From Leadbetterella lacustris (lineage in GTDB: Bacteria; Bacteroidota; Bacteroidia; Cytophagales; Spirosomataceae): 64,000 nucleotides of DNA. Location of the stretch: assembly GCA_965234335.1 (NCBI GenBank), contig OZ248455.1, positions 1 through 64,000 of the forward strand, written 5' to 3'. Position numbers and translations under genes: made by a program. This document shows, piece after piece, positions 52,689 through 63,283 of this stretch; position 1 is the stretch's first letter, and every line of letters starts with the position of its first letter. The notes under the pieces are model-generated. The model searched no databases, was not told where the DNA came from, and saw only the letters and a list, made by a program, of their open reading frames with translations.

Positions 52689-53315
52689 TTGAACTCAGCC
52701 CTTCTCATCTTCATCAAAAACCCCGAACTCGGCAAAGTAAAAACCCGATTGGCAGCTACCGTTGGTGATGAAAAGGCTCTTGAGGTTTTTAGAAAACTCC
52801 TAGTCAATATTCATGACAAATCTTTGAATGTCCAAGCAGATAAACTTTTGTTTTATTCTTCATTTATAGATGAAAAAGACATTTGGGAAAATGACATTTT
52901 TCATAAAAATCTCCAATACCAATCCCCTGACTTAGGACAAAGAATGCTTTCGGCATTTGAGCATGCCAAAGAAATGGGATATTCAAAAGCCTTAATTGTA
53001 GGAAGTGATATTTATGAGGTAAGTACCGAAATCCTAAACGCAGGATTTGAATGCCTCGAAAACTCAGAAACGGTTTTGGGTCCTTCTCACGATGGCGGCT
53101 ATTATGCCATCGGTTTTAATTTTGGGAAAATCAACTCGTCTAATTTTCTACAAGACGTTTTCCTAAATAAAACTTGGAGCCATGAGCAGGTGGCACAAGA
53201 AGCCATTGAGGTTATAAACTCATATTCGTACACTTGCAACTTCTTGCCCATACTCAGCGACATTGATACAGAAGAGGATTTAAAAAAATTTTCGAACCTC
53301 AACAATATTTTATAA
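52689..53315 (+). CDS. TIGR04282-family glycosyltransferase (arsenosugar-type, DUF2064)
   Basis: A 208-aa protein. LLIFIKNPELGKVKTRLAAT is the GT-A nucleotide-sugar motif of the family; ALIVGSDIYEVSTEI contains a VGSD in place of the usual GxDxP; GPSHDGGYYAIGF is highly characteristic. The start appears to be TTG at 52689, 13 bases after the PIN stop codon. Linked elsewhere to arsenosugar biosynthesis, but no arsenic genes are nearby, so the role here is open. Confidence 0.85.
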   Translation: MNSALLIFIKNPELGKVKTRLAATVGDEKALEVFRKLLVNIHDKSLNVQADKLLFYSSFIDEKDIWENDIFHKNLQYQSPDLGQRMLSAFEHAKEMGYSKALIVGSDIYEVSTEILNAGFECLENSETVLGPSHDGGYYAIGFNFGKINSSNFLQDVFLNKTWSHEQVAQEAIEVINSYSYTCNFLPILSDIDTEEDLKKFSNLNNIL

Positions 53316-53480
53316 AAACTAATGTTTTAGTTTTGTAACTAAATTCTTTTCATTGCATTCCGTATGTTTTTTAACTTTTATTAAGCAAACAGTTGTTAAA
53401 TTATGTAAAATCCATACGTTACATTTTTTTGATAGAGAAACCCGTTACAATTTGCAAACCATTAGAAACTAATTTGAAAA

Positions 53481-56321
53481 ATGAAAAAACTATTACCCTT
53501 GTTCGCCGCATTATGCTTGGCAACATCGACTTTTGCCCAAACCTACAGCATCAAAGGTTCACTGATTGATGCTGAAAAGGCTCCGCTCTCCTTCACAACA
53601 GTTTTATTGCTTTCTCCGTCGGACTCGTCCATGATAACTTTCGTTAGGGCCGATACGGACGGGAATTTCATTTTTAAAAACCTCAAAAGACAAGATTATT
53701 TGCTAAAAGCTACTTTTGTGGGCTTTGTTCCTTTACAAGATTTGATCAAGTTTGACCCTGCTGTTTTACAAAAAGACCTCGGGCAGTTGATATTGAAACC
53801 TATTCAAAAGGAGCTTTTTGAGGTGGTTGTTCGAACGGCGAAGGCTCCGATGAGTTTCAAAGGCGACACCATTGAATATGATGCCAGCAAATTTAAAGTA
53901 CCGCCAGGTTCTTCGGTTGAAGATTTGCTCAGAAAACTACCTGGAGTTCAAATAGACGCTGAAGGTAATATTAAAGCTCAGGGAGAGGAGGTCAAAAGAG
54001 TGACCGTAGATGGCAAACGCTTCTTTGGTGATGATCCCAAGTTGGCCACTAAAAACCTTCCAGCCGAGGCCATTAATAAAGTGCAGGTATTTAATGATAA
54101 ATCGGAGTCGGCTAAGTTGACAGGTGTGGAAGACGGCAAAAGAGAAAAGACGGTTAATCTAGAACTGAAGGAGGAATTTAAAAAGGGTGGATTTGGCAAG
54201 GCAACTGCCGGAGCAGGTTCTGACCAACGCGTGATGGGTAAGGCTAATTATAATAAATTTGACACTAAAAATCAGTTTGCAGTAGTGGGTTTTGGTAACA
54301 ACATCAATCAGACCGGCCTTTCAAACAACGATTATCAGGATTTTAAGGGAAGCCAGTCTTATAACTGGAACGATAACGCCGACTTTGGATTTTCGCAAGG
54401 AGGCATGCGGTTTTTTAGTTTTGGGGGTGACGACGACAATGATGATAATCTAGAAATACCACAGACTTGGGGCCCAGGACAGGGATTTTCAAAGAACTAT
54501 GCAGGCGGTCTGAACTATAACTATGACACCAAGAAAACCAAGGTAAGTTCTAATTATTTCTTCAACCAAACAGACCAGACCCTTGACCAACTCACCAACT
54601 CACAGTACTTTTTGCCAACATCAAATTATTTTAGGGCGGATTCGAGTTTTAATAGAAATTACTCTCAAAATCACAGGATGAGCGTAAGATTAGAGAAGGA
54701 GCTAGACTCGTTGAATACTTTTGTGTTGAACGTAAACGGAAGAGTGGGCAACAGAACGCAGTCTTCTGTAAACGGCATAGACTTTTTAAATACAAGCAAT
54801 GAACGATTCAGAAATCAGGCATCTAGCAATGTTTTTGATGCCACGAGTTTCATTTTGTCTAGTTCGGCCATTTACCGTCATAAATTCATGAAAAAAGGCA
54901 GGAATTTTGCTATTTCAGGAACCTACAATAAGAATAATAGTGACCAAAACGCCAATCAAACTTCTATTTTTAATGAATATTCAGTATCAGGAGAGAAATT
55001 TCCGTTGGGTTCAAATATCAGAAATTTGAATCAAAATGTTTTGGGACTGTCCGGCTCAAATGAGATAAAAAGTAGCTTATTATACATGGAACCATTGAGC
55101 AAAAAAGTTGTTTTGGAAACTTTTTATAACTTTAGTAATCTAGGTCAAAAGGTGGATCGTGATGTTTTTGACCTTTTTGCAGATAGCGAGCCGAGGGTTG
55201 ATTCACTCAGTAGATATTTTGAGAACAACATCTTGTTCAACAGAGTGGGAACAGCCTTGCGTTTCAATGCCAAGGGACTCAATATTTCAGGAGGAATAGC
55301 CGCTCAGCAATTTGACATTAGAGGTAAATTTTACAATAACCAAGGTCAGTCCGAAATCGGAATCATCAAAAATACCTACAGAGCCTTGTTGCCAAATGTC
55401 TCTGTAAACTATGACTTGAAAAATAGCAGATATTTGAATTTTGATTATAATGTGGGACTAAATGCTCCTCGCATCAGAGATTTGCAGCCATTTATAGACA
55501 ACTCCAACCCGATGTTTGTCAGAAAAGGAAATCCCAATCTACTGCCTACTACCACTTATAATTCCAATCTGTATTATTATGTATTTAATCCTGTTTCATT
55601 TATTAATCTGAACGCCGGAGTGAGTTACACAAGATATAAAAATCAAGTAATTTTGAACCAACAAGTAAACAATGACCTTTCTACAGTGTATACGCCAGAG
55701 AATATTTCGGGCGGAGATAATTTTAATGTTTACACCTATTTTGGATTCCCGATAAAGAAAACCAAGGTAGCTATGGCTCTAAACGCCAGCACAGGAATTT
55801 CGAAGAACCTCATGTATATCAACAATGTTTTGAACGAAAATAAAGGCGAAAATTTCTATCTCGGAACTAGGTTAGACCTTACGCCGATAGACTGGTTCTC
55901 GTGGTTTATATCCGCCAATGCTGGTATAAACAATGCAAGTTATTCCATCTCAACCAATCAAAACCAGAGATTTTTCAACAATTCGGTGCAGTCAAATATG
56001 GTTTTGCAGTTGCCCAAGTTGATTTTCTTTACAACTGATTTTAATTATACGCATTTCAAAAACAACAAGTTGGGCTTTAACCAACACGTGCCAATCTTGA
56101 ATTTGAGTACATACAAAGTTGTAGGTAAAAACAAGAAATCGGAGATTAGACTGAGTCTTTACGATGCCTTCAAACGCAATCTGAGGGTGAATCAGAATGC
56201 GTTTCAGAATGTCATAAGCAGTTCTATTTCACAAACACTCTCTAGATATTTCATGGTTACTTATACTTACAACATGAAGGGCATTACGGCAAAAGTTAAA
56301 AAAAGCAGATGGGAAGATTAA
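53481..56321 (+). CDS. TonB-dependent receptor-like outer-membrane beta-barrel protein
   Basis: A 946-aa protein. Signal peptide 1-19 (ends TFAQ), then a carboxypeptidase-like regulatory domain (YSIKGSLIDAEKAPLSFTTV), a plug-like segment (FEVVVRTAKAPMSFKGDTIE, LLRKLPGVQIDAEGNIKAQG), and a long barrel typical of the OMP_b-brl family. No SusD partner follows; instead a GLPGLI-family gene does, a frequent pairing. Cargo unknown. A ruined duplicate follows at 57265. Confidence 0.88.
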   Translation: MKKLLPLFAALCLATSTFAQTYSIKGSLIDAEKAPLSFTTVLLLSPSDSSMITFVRADTDGNFIFKNLKRQDYLLKATFVGFVPLQDLIKFDPAVLQKDLGQLILKPIQKELFEVVVRTAKAPMSFKGDTIEYDASKFKVPPGSSVEDLLRKLPGVQIDAEGNIKAQGEEVKRVTVDGKRFFGDDPKLATKNLPAEAINKVQVFNDKSESAKLTGVEDGKREKTVNLELKEEFKKGGFGKATAGAGSDQRVMGKANYNKFDTKNQFAVVGFGNNINQTGLSNNDYQDFKGSQSYNWNDNADFGFSQGGMRFFSFGGDDDNDDNLEIPQTWGPGQGFSKNYAGGLNYNYDTKKTKVSSNYFFNQTDQTLDQLTNSQYFLPTSNYFRADSSFNRNYSQNHRMSVRLEKELDSLNTFVLNVNGRVGNRTQSSVNGIDFLNTSNERFRNQASSNVFDATSFILSSSAIYRHKFMKKGRNFAISGTYNKNNSDQNANQTSIFNEYSVSGEKFPLGSNIRNLNQNVLGLSGSNEIKSSLLYMEPLSKKVVLETFYNFSNLGQKVDRDVFDLFADSEPRVDSLSRYFENNILFNRVGTALRFNAKGLNISGGIAAQQFDIRGKFYNNQGQSEIGIIKNTYRALLPNVSVNYDLKNSRYLNFDYNVGLNAPRIRDLQPFIDNSNPMFVRKGNPNLLPTTTYNSNLYYYVFNPVSFINLNAGVSYTRYKNQVILNQQVNNDLSTVYTPENISGGDNFNVYTYFGFPIKKTKVAMALNASTGISKNLMYINNVLNENKGENFYLGTRLDLTPIDWFSWFISANAGINNASYSISTNQNQRFFNNSVQSNMVLQLPKLIFFTTDFNYTHFKNNKLGFNQHVPILNLSTYKVVGKNKKSEIRLSLYDAFKRNLRVNQNAFQNVISSSISQTLSRYFMVTYTYNMKGITAKVKKSRWED

Positions 56322-56335
56322 TATCAAATAATACA

Positions 56336-57076
56336 ATGAGAAATTTAATAATAGTGTGTTTAGTATTTGTTTCGGGGTTGGTTCAAGGGCAAAAGACCTC
56401 AGGAAGAATTATTTATGAAACCTCAAGAGATATTGCCAAAACTTTGGCTAAAGCCAAGTTCCTTTCAAAAGAAGAAAAAGATAGAGAATCTGAAACAATG
56501 AAAAATTGGTTTTCGCAAAAAACCAAATACGCATTAAATTTTACCGAGAAAAAGTCATTCTATACCTTTGAAAATCAGCAAGAAACTACCGAAGATGGTT
56601 CCTTTAACTACACGCATGATGATTTTTATCTCACAAGAGATTTTGAAAAAGGCACTTATTTTGACTACCAGAATGTGTTGGGCAAAACCTATATTGTTGA
56701 AGATAGCTTAAATGCTTACAATTGGAAGATAATGAATGATGTTAAAGATGTGGCGGGATATATTTGTATGAAAGCTCTGGCTTATGATGCTTTAAAAGAC
56801 CAGAAAATAGAAGCTTGGTTTTGTACCGATTTTGTAACTTCATCGGGTCCTGACCGCTTTTATGGTTTACCTGGCGTTATTTTGGAAGTTACACTAGACG
56901 ACGGTGCCTATGTAATTTCTGCCCTTAATGTCGATACCAATTCTGCTTTGGAATATCCTAAATTACCCAAAAAAGTGAAAGGCAAGAAAATTAATACGGG
57001 AGGATACACTAAGATTATTGCAGACTATATAAAACAAAGTGAAGCCATGCATAGGCTGCCTTGGTGGCTTTATTAA
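56336..57076 (+). CDS. GLPGLI-family protein
   Basis: A 246-aa secreted protein, start chosen at ATG 56336 (MRNLIIVCLVFVSGLVQGQK) because it gives a proper signal peptide. The longer frame from 56309 overlaps the receptor gene. DRFYGLPGVILEV contains the GLPG motif of the GLPGLI family, and AWFCTDF and IKQSEAMHRLPWWLY are also typical. These proteins are exported and paired with TonB receptors; proposed role in iron or peptide binding is unproven. Confidence 0.88.
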   Translation: MRNLIIVCLVFVSGLVQGQKTSGRIIYETSRDIAKTLAKAKFLSKEEKDRESETMKNWFSQKTKYALNFTEKKSFYTFENQQETTEDGSFNYTHDDFYLTRDFEKGTYFDYQNVLGKTYIVEDSLNAYNWKIMNDVKDVAGYICMKALAYDALKDQKIEAWFCTDFVTSSGPDRFYGLPGVILEVTLDDGAYVISALNVDTNSALEYPKLPKKVKGKKINTGGYTKIIADYIKQSEAMHRLPWWLY

Positions 57077-57264
57077 AAGTTGATTAACCAATTTATGAAG
57101 TCTCGTTTGTGGTCTACATGCTAGGTGTTTTTATGGTCAAGCGTTTTCGACATTGCCAAAGTTTTTGTACTTGCAAACTTTAATCTAAATGTAACACGAA
57201 TTTTATGGATTTGACACGGATGAAAATACTGTAACTTTAAATACTTTGTTAATTTGTAGATAGG

Positions 57265-58500
57265 TGGTCAAAGTTTACGTCGTTACTCCGTTAAACGAAC
57301 AAAGGCGTTTATATCGCTTTTGGAATGATATATCAACTATTTTAATTGGATGGAATTCTTGCAAATGACGAAGGAAAACCGACGAACGAATAGATTTCAA
57401 ATTTTTATGATGCTTTGTTACCTAATACTAGTGTAAATTTTGACCTTAGAAATGATAAAATACCTTTGCGGTAGTTATGCGGTAGGTTTTGAAGTTCCAG
57501 AAATCCGTGATTTGCAACCGTTTACAGGTAATTCCAATCCTTTTTTCTTAGGATTGCGTTACAGGGTGTTTAAACCAACTTTCAATCAGGCTGGTTCAAA
57601 ACGTTTTGGTATGTATAATCCGGTTTCATTTATCAATTTCTGAACAAACACAGATTATTGCCACTATAAAACACAAGTAGTTTATAGTCAATAATTTATT
57701 AGTAGTTTGATTGCTACTTTAACGTCTTATACCATAAACGGTGGTGATAATTTTAATTATTCAGCAAATCTTGGCTTTTCAATAAAGAAAACCAAAACTA
57801 CTGCTTTAATGGGTCTATACAGCAATGCGGGCAAAAAATTAATTTATCCCAAAAAACTCAATAGACATTCTGGCGAAACAAAATTTGGCAAAAAAACTAT
57901 GATGAGTATCGAAAAACCTATGGAGATAGGTTTGCAGAGGCTCGGAAATTGATTTGAAGAAACAGGGGTCGCCTCCGACTTTTACTGTAGCTGATTTTCT
58001 AACGCGTTTTTTTGGTTTATATCAATAACAACCTCAATGAAAACAAAAATGTCTACATCAACTTAAACGATGGGCCAGACCTAACGCCTGTGGATTGGTT
58101 TTCGTTATTTTTATCTTAGTCTACGGGTATAAACAATGTAAGATACTCATTGAGTAGTAGTCAGGATCATTTTTTTTTTAATACTTCCGCAAGAGCCACT
58201 TGGTTTTGCAAATGCCTAAATTGTTTTTTTTTGGTAGCAGATTATAATTACGATCAATACAAAAATACCAAATTGGGTTTTGACCAAAACCTCTCGATTT
58301 TGAACCTCAGTACCTATAAATTGGTTGGGATAGCTAAAAAATCAGATATTAGGTTGAGTATCTAAGATGTGTTTAAGAAAAACATGGACACAAGAAAATT
58401 ACTTTTCAGAACATTGTTCAAATTATGTTTCCAAACTTTATCTAGCTATTTTATGGATTCATATACTTAAAATATGCGTTGAGTGGCAGCTGTCGTGAAA
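57265..58500 (+). pseudogene. Decayed duplicate of the TonB receptor-like gene (barrel part)
   Basis: With many stops and frameshifts, the region aligns in order with residues about 590-946 of the intact receptor at 53481: FYDALLPNTSVNFDLRN against YRALLPNVSVNYDLKN, EIRDLQPFTGNSNP against RIRDLQPFIDNSNP, NGGDNFNYSANLGFSIKKTK against SGGDNFNVYTYFGFPIKKTK, and LGFDQNLSILNLSTYKLVG against LGFNQHVPILNLSTYKVVG. The N-terminal two thirds are missing. Confidence 0.85.
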
Positions 58501-58531
58501 GAACAAGATATGAAAACTAAACAGCAATCAA

Positions 58532-59272
58532 ATGAAAAAAATAACATTGACGATACTTTTTATGAGTTCTTTACATGCCGTTTTCTCAAAAAATCGGTTG
58601 GGAAGATTTCATTTGAAAAGAAAAAGATTGGGTGAAAATAAAAAGTAAGGCCGCATATTTATCGAAAGAACTGAAAGATATAAAGGCCTAAATTTGGAAA
58701 ATTGAGTCAGGATATAATCAAAAAATGGTATTGACATTTAATGTGAAACATAGCTAGTATACGTTTGAAAATCAGGAGGAACAATCTGAGGATGGAACAA
58801 TTTTTTGGAGGAATGACCTGATGGCATTTACCAGTTATTTTGAAAATGGAAAGGTTATGGAATTGTACGATACTTTGGGGAATTCCTACGTAGTGGAGGA
58901 TTCTCTGAAGTTTAGTAAATGTGAAATCTTAAATGAGATAAAGTAAGTGAGTACGTATATTAATATGAAAGCATCCACTTATGACCCTATGAAACGACAA
59001 AGTATCGTAGCTTACTCCACCACAAATATTATAGTTTTTAATGGCTTAGAGCGGCTTAGATGTATGCCTAGAATGATTCTTGAAATCAAAATTGAAAATG
59101 ATGTCTTAGTATATACACGCAGACTTATCTTATTGGCTGCCACACAAGAAAAACCCAAATTACTCCAAAAGTTAAAGGGTAAAAAATAAATTTTATTTAT
59201 CTAGATAAAGAGACCGTCGAATACATAAAGGAACAAGAAGTTATGTGTAATTTCCCCAAGGCTATTCGATAG
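58532..59272 (+). pseudogene. Decayed duplicate of the GLPGLI gene
   Basis: Starts at ATGAAAAAAATAACATTG and carries stops and frameshifts, aligning to the gene at 56336: YTFENQEEQSEDGTIF against YTFENQQETTEDGSFN, YDTLGNSYVVEDSL against QNVLGKTYIVEDSL, YINMKASTYDPMKRQSIVAY against YICMKALAYDALKDQKIEAW, KPKLLQKLKGKK against YPKLPKKVKGKK. The GLPG motif itself is altered to RCMPR. Confidence 0.85.
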
Positions 59273-59377
59273 TAATTGATGCTAAATATTACTCATTTTA
59301 GCTATTTTTTTTATTCTTTATGGCTTAGTCAAGATGATTTTACGGAAAACGGAATAACTTTTAATAGACGATTATCG

Positions 59378-59385
59378 TATATTTG
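59378..59385 (+). promoter_or_regulatory. Candidate -7 element for the GH3-auxin-family gene
   Basis: TATATTTG fits TAnnTTTG, 29 bases upstream of the ATG at 59415. Confidence 0.4.
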
Positions 59386-59414
59386 CTATTATTTAATAAT
59401 GGAGAATAATATAA

Positions 59415-60971
59415 ATGCCAATACTAGGAAATTTCATAAAAGGAAGCATATTTCTTGGAAACAACTTAAAGAAAGTACGAAAGGCTAAACCTCAAAAATG
59501 GCAGGAAAAGGTTTTGTTTAAATTATTGAACAAGGCCAAGTTTACCGAAGTCGGAGTAGCATATAAATTTGAGGAGATATCTAAAGGTCTTTTTGTATCC
59601 AAAAGAAAAACCATTTACCAAGATTTTAAGAGTAATACTCCAATCTTTGACTACAATTCTATATACAATCTATGGTGGCATAGGTCTAGGAATGGAGAGC
59701 CAGATATTGCTTGGCCTGGAAAAGTCAAATATTTTGCATTGAGTTCGGGAACCTCCGAGGCGTCTTCAAAAGCCATTCCTGTTACGGCTGATATGTTGAA
59801 AGCTATACATAATACTTCTATTGCTCAAATAATTTCGTTGGGGGAGTTTAGAGAATTGCCACCGGTGGTTTTTGAGAAGAGTTACTTGATGCTTGGTGGC
59901 TGTACGGAGCTCAACAGAGTGGGTGGTCATTTCGAGGGTGATTTGAGCGGTATTACCACGGCTAAAATACCATTTTGGTTTGAAAAGTTTTATAAACCAG
60001 GATTTAGAATTAGTCAAGAAAAAAACTGGGAAAAGAAGCTATCTCAGATTGTTAGTCAAGCTCCCACTTGGGATATTTCTTTTGTGGCGGGTGTGCCCGC
60101 TTGGATACAGATAATTTTTGAGCGAATCATTGAGACATATAAACTTAAGAATATACATGAAATGTGGCCAAATTTGACGGCATTTGGATGGGGTGGTGTT
60201 TCATTAGAACCCTATCGTGCGTCATTTTCAAAACTTTTAGACACTGAAAAGCCTTTTTTTTATCTGGAAACTTATTTGGCATCTGAAGGCTTTTTTGCAT
60301 ACCAAAATGAACCCGAAAAAGGGCTTAAATTGGTCTTAAATAGAGGGATATTCTTTGAGTTTATACCATTTAACGATGACAACTTCGACGAGGAAGGTAA
60401 CCTAAGGCCTAATCCAGAAACACTGATGGTACACCAGACGACTGAAAATACAGAATATGCAATTTTGGTTTCTACTTGTGCGGGTGCTTGGAGATACTTG
60501 GTCGGTGATACTGTGATGTTTAAGGATTCACAAACTGCCGAAATTGTTATTACGGGCCGTACAAAGCATTTCATGAGCTTGTGTGGTGAGCATCTGTCGG
60601 TGGATAATCTAAACAAAGCTGTAGTGGAGGTATCTAAAGAAATAGGTGTCGAAATCACTGAGTTTACTCTGATTGGGGAGAAGTTGGATAAAATGTTTGG
60701 CCATAAATGGTATTTTGGTTGCAGTGAAATAGTAGATAAAAATTTGCTCATTTCGAAAATTGACGCAAGACTAAAAGATCTTAATGATGATTATGCAGTG
60801 GAACGTTTACATGCTTTGACTAGTGTAGACGCTGAAGTTTTGCCCGTCAATGTTTTTTATGATTATATGAAAGTCCAAGGTAAAATTGGTGGTCAAAATA
60901 AATTCCCGAGGGTTCTAAAAGGGAAAATGCAAACAGATTGGTTGAGTTTCCTCGCTAGTACCAAAGCATAA
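59415..60971 (+). CDS. GH3 auxin-responsive promoter-family acyl-adenylating enzyme
   Basis: A 518-aa soluble protein of the GH3/JAR1-like adenylate-forming superfamily (not glycoside hydrolase 3). The adenylation motif is KYFALSSGTSEASSKAIPVT (near 108-127); FYLETYLASEGFFAYQ and RYLVGDTVMF follow; the hinge region ITGRTKHFMSLCGEHLS fits family members. Plant relatives link amino acids to jasmonate or auxin; bacterial substrates are unknown. Its 3' end overlaps the convergent LysE gene by 17 bases. Confidence 0.88.
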   Translation: MPILGNFIKGSIFLGNNLKKVRKAKPQKWQEKVLFKLLNKAKFTEVGVAYKFEEISKGLFVSKRKTIYQDFKSNTPIFDYNSIYNLWWHRSRNGEPDIAWPGKVKYFALSSGTSEASSKAIPVTADMLKAIHNTSIAQIISLGEFRELPPVVFEKSYLMLGGCTELNRVGGHFEGDLSGITTAKIPFWFEKFYKPGFRISQEKNWEKKLSQIVSQAPTWDISFVAGVPAWIQIIFERIIETYKLKNIHEMWPNLTAFGWGGVSLEPYRASFSKLLDTEKPFFYLETYLASEGFFAYQNEPEKGLKLVLNRGIFFEFIPFNDDNFDEEGNLRPNPETLMVHQTTENTEYAILVSTCAGAWRYLVGDTVMFKDSQTAEIVITGRTKHFMSLCGEHLSVDNLNKAVVEVSKEIGVEITEFTLIGEKLDKMFGHKWYFGCSEIVDKNLLISKIDARLKDLNDDYAVERLHALTSVDAEVLPVNVFYDYMKVQGKIGGQNKFPRVLKGKMQTDWLSFLASTKA

Positions 60972-61551
60972 TCGCCAGAAATATAAAAATAAATCCATTT
61001 ACCATCTTTATTTTTTTGATAAGGCCTTCTGAAGCAATTTTGCGGATTTTGAACGAATAATAGGCAATGAGGCTTTCGGTAGAAAAAATAACAATTAACG
61101 ATGTGGAGAAAAACCCCATTTGCTGACCAATTGTGTAGTTTTGACTTTTAATGGCCGTAAGTAAAACTACCCATGAAAGAAAATTGACAGGGTTAATAGC
61201 ATTTAAAAGAAATCCTTTTCCAAAAGATATTAGAGATATTTTTCGACTTGGGTTCTGAAATTGGATATTGGGTTTCTTATAGAAGAATTGAGAAATTCCC
61301 ATGAATACCAGTATTATGCATGCAGCTGTCTTCGCAAACAACTGAAAATTTGGAATGTCGGGAAAAGCAGAAGTACCCAAAATAGCTAACAAAACAAGAA
61401 GCATGTCACTAACTAATACACCAAATGCCATTTTAATGCCGTTATGAGACCCTTTGTCTATGCTTTCTTGTATCAAAGCAAAAAAAACACTTCCAAATCC
61501 AAAGCTTAAAATAAATCCTGAGGTGGCACCAAAAAAAATAGACTCTAACAT
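60955..61551 (-). CDS. LysE-family transporter
   Basis: A 198-aa membrane protein with six hydrophobic segments. Start taken at MLESIFFGATSGFILSFGFG because this is where LysE-family similarity begins; the frame could extend 22 residues upstream. ALIQESIDKGSHNGIKMAFG and LLNAINPVNFLSWVVLL (the NP motif) are family features. Probable exporter of amino acids or related small molecules. Confidence 0.8.
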   Translation of the reverse strand: MLESIFFGATSGFILSFGFGSVFFALIQESIDKGSHNGIKMAFGVLVSDMLLVLLAILGTSAFPDIPNFQLFAKTAACIILVFMGISQFFYKKPNIQFQNPSRKISLISFGKGFLLNAINPVNFLSWVVLLTAIKSQNYTIGQQMGFFSTSLIVIFSTESLIAYYSFKIRKIASEGLIKKIKMVNGFIFIFLAIMLWY

Positions 61552-61735
61552 TTTTATGAAAAATAGAAAAACTAAAAAAAATCTAAAACTTTTAAAATCA
61601 TAAAAATACCGTACCAAAGTTTGGTGCTTAGCCTAAGTTTGTGCCTCATAAAATTCGTATTGATTTAAGCACAAATTCCACGAAGTTAACAAGGATGAAA
61701 TTCTCTTTCTACCGAAGTTTAAAATGTTCGAACTT

Positions 61736-63283
61736 TCACGGCTTCCTGGCAAACCACCTATAAAACCTTGAACCCTCAATGTCCGCCATATAATTCCAGA
61801 TGACATTGTTGTTGGGGTTTACGATAGTTTTGTGGTCTTTTATGAGTATATCTTTGCCCTCCAAGTCTTTGAGTATTTTCCCCACCTTTTGAAGTTTGCG
61901 ATTTTCTGCAGCCATGAGTTGGTCGTCCCAGTCGGTTTTGTGGCTGATATTTTCGGCTGAGGTCCAAATGACGGATTTACCGACTTCAAATCCAATATGC
62001 CATACTGCACTAACAATCATGTAAGCAAATACGGCCCATTTTCTCCAACCAGATTTCTCCTCAATCAAAAACTGCCCAACTAGTAGCATCATTATAAACA
62101 AGGCGGGTATAGAAAGTCTTCCGGGGAAATCAATACCGAAACCTTGCTGAAAGAAGGGGAGGGGAATCAGGACTATAACAACTAACCAGAAAAGTGCATT
62201 TTTCTTAAATTTTGAACTGATAAGAAAAGCAATGATTGCCCATGAAAGCAGATAGAAAACAATCAGTATTTTTGGTCGGTGATGTAGCACTTGGAAAAAC
62301 TTCCCTGCCTTATTAGAGTCAATATAAATGAAGTTTAAACATACCACCAGAGCCGCTCCGATGATATTTTGGAAACTAAGATATTTTTTCACGTTTTTCC
62401 ACAAATCGTCTTTAAGTGTGCCTTCGTAGTTTTTCCAAATCATAAAAATAACGAAAGGAAGCATACCCACAAACGCAAATGGACTCAGAAAAAAAGTAAG
62501 ACTATATAAGTAGAAGGTATTCTGTTTTGGCCCTTTATTGAATATTAATAGTAAAATCAACCAGCCTGTAAGGGACTGATTAAATGTCCAGTAGATTAAT
62601 CCCAAGTTGCTGTCGGCGTAGAGAATCATGCCTGCCCAGAGCGGATTGGCCGTTTCGGTGTAGATGTCGATGAAGGAGTTTTTGTATAAAGTTCCAATGA
62701 AAAAGAGCGTTCCCCAACCAAAGAAAAGTAAAAGGAGCTTGTAATTGAATTTTCGGAGATGTTTTCCAGTTTGAAAAACCACAAAAACGGTTCCGATGAA
62801 AGTCCAGAAAAACAAAGCAAATCGTCCAAACTCTAAGCCAAAAGCTTTTCCTAAGGCTGCTGCCGGCAGATAAAAACCCAAGTAATAGGTCATCATAGTG
62901 GTTTTGCCTTCCAGAAAATGCCCAGGGAAACCATTTACTTTGTAGATTACAGGCCAGTCGTATTTTACCAAATCAGCAAATAGGGCTCCGCGGTACAGAT
63001 GGTCGTTGTTTTGATAGGTATAATGCCCTATTCCCGAGAAAAAAATAATAAACAGAATGATCAACAATGACACCCATACGGTTTTGGGATTTCTGGTTAC
63101 CAAAAAGTTGATAGAGAAATCGGAATAGGTATGCCTCAAACATAGAAAAATAGAGACAATTGTTATGCAAGAAAACGCAATTGCTGAAGGTAGATTGAGC
63201 CACGCAATGCAAAATATCAGGAATGGTAGACTTAAATAGATATATGCAGCCTTAGTTAGTATGCCATCCCAGTTTGCTTTCAT
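61736..63283 (-). CDS. Large polytopic membrane protein, unknown function
   Basis: A 515-aa protein with about 11-12 hydrophobic segments. A periplasmic-looking loop after the third segment (YTYQNNDHLYRGALFADLVK) and the soluble C-terminal 90 residues recall membrane glycosyltransferase-like or DUF2298-type proteins, but I cannot assign it. It overlaps the upstream methyltransferase gene by four bases (ATGA), so the two are co-translated. Confidence 0.6.
   Translation of the reverse strand: MKANWDGILTKAAYIYLSLPFLIFCIAWLNLPSAIAFSCITIVSIFLCLRHTYSDFSINFLVTRNPKTVWVSLLIILFIIFFSGIGHYTYQNNDHLYRGALFADLVKYDWPVIYKVNGFPGHFLEGKTTMMTYYLGFYLPAAALGKAFGLEFGRFALFFWTFIGTVFVVFQTGKHLRKFNYKLLLLFFGWGTLFFIGTLYKNSFIDIYTETANPLWAGMILYADSNLGLIYWTFNQSLTGWLILLLIFNKGPKQNTFYLYSLTFFLSPFAFVGMLPFVIFMIWKNYEGTLKDDLWKNVKKYLSFQNIIGAALVVCLNFIYIDSNKAGKFFQVLHHRPKILIVFYLLSWAIIAFLISSKFKKNALFWLVVIVLIPLPFFQQGFGIDFPGRLSIPALFIMMLLVGQFLIEEKSGWRKWAVFAYMIVSAVWHIGFEVGKSVIWTSAENISHKTDWDDQLMAAENRKLQKVGKILKDLEGKDILIKDHKTIVNPNNNVIWNYMADIEGSRFYRWFARKP

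Noticed and set aside
60272..60751. 159-codon minus-strand gene
   Set aside because: Antisense shadow of the GH3-auxin-family gene, with no independent motif.
61485..61617. Longer N-terminus for the LysE-family protein
   Set aside because: The 22 extra residues are aromatic and basic, lack homology in the family as remembered, and the downstream ATG gives the standard start.
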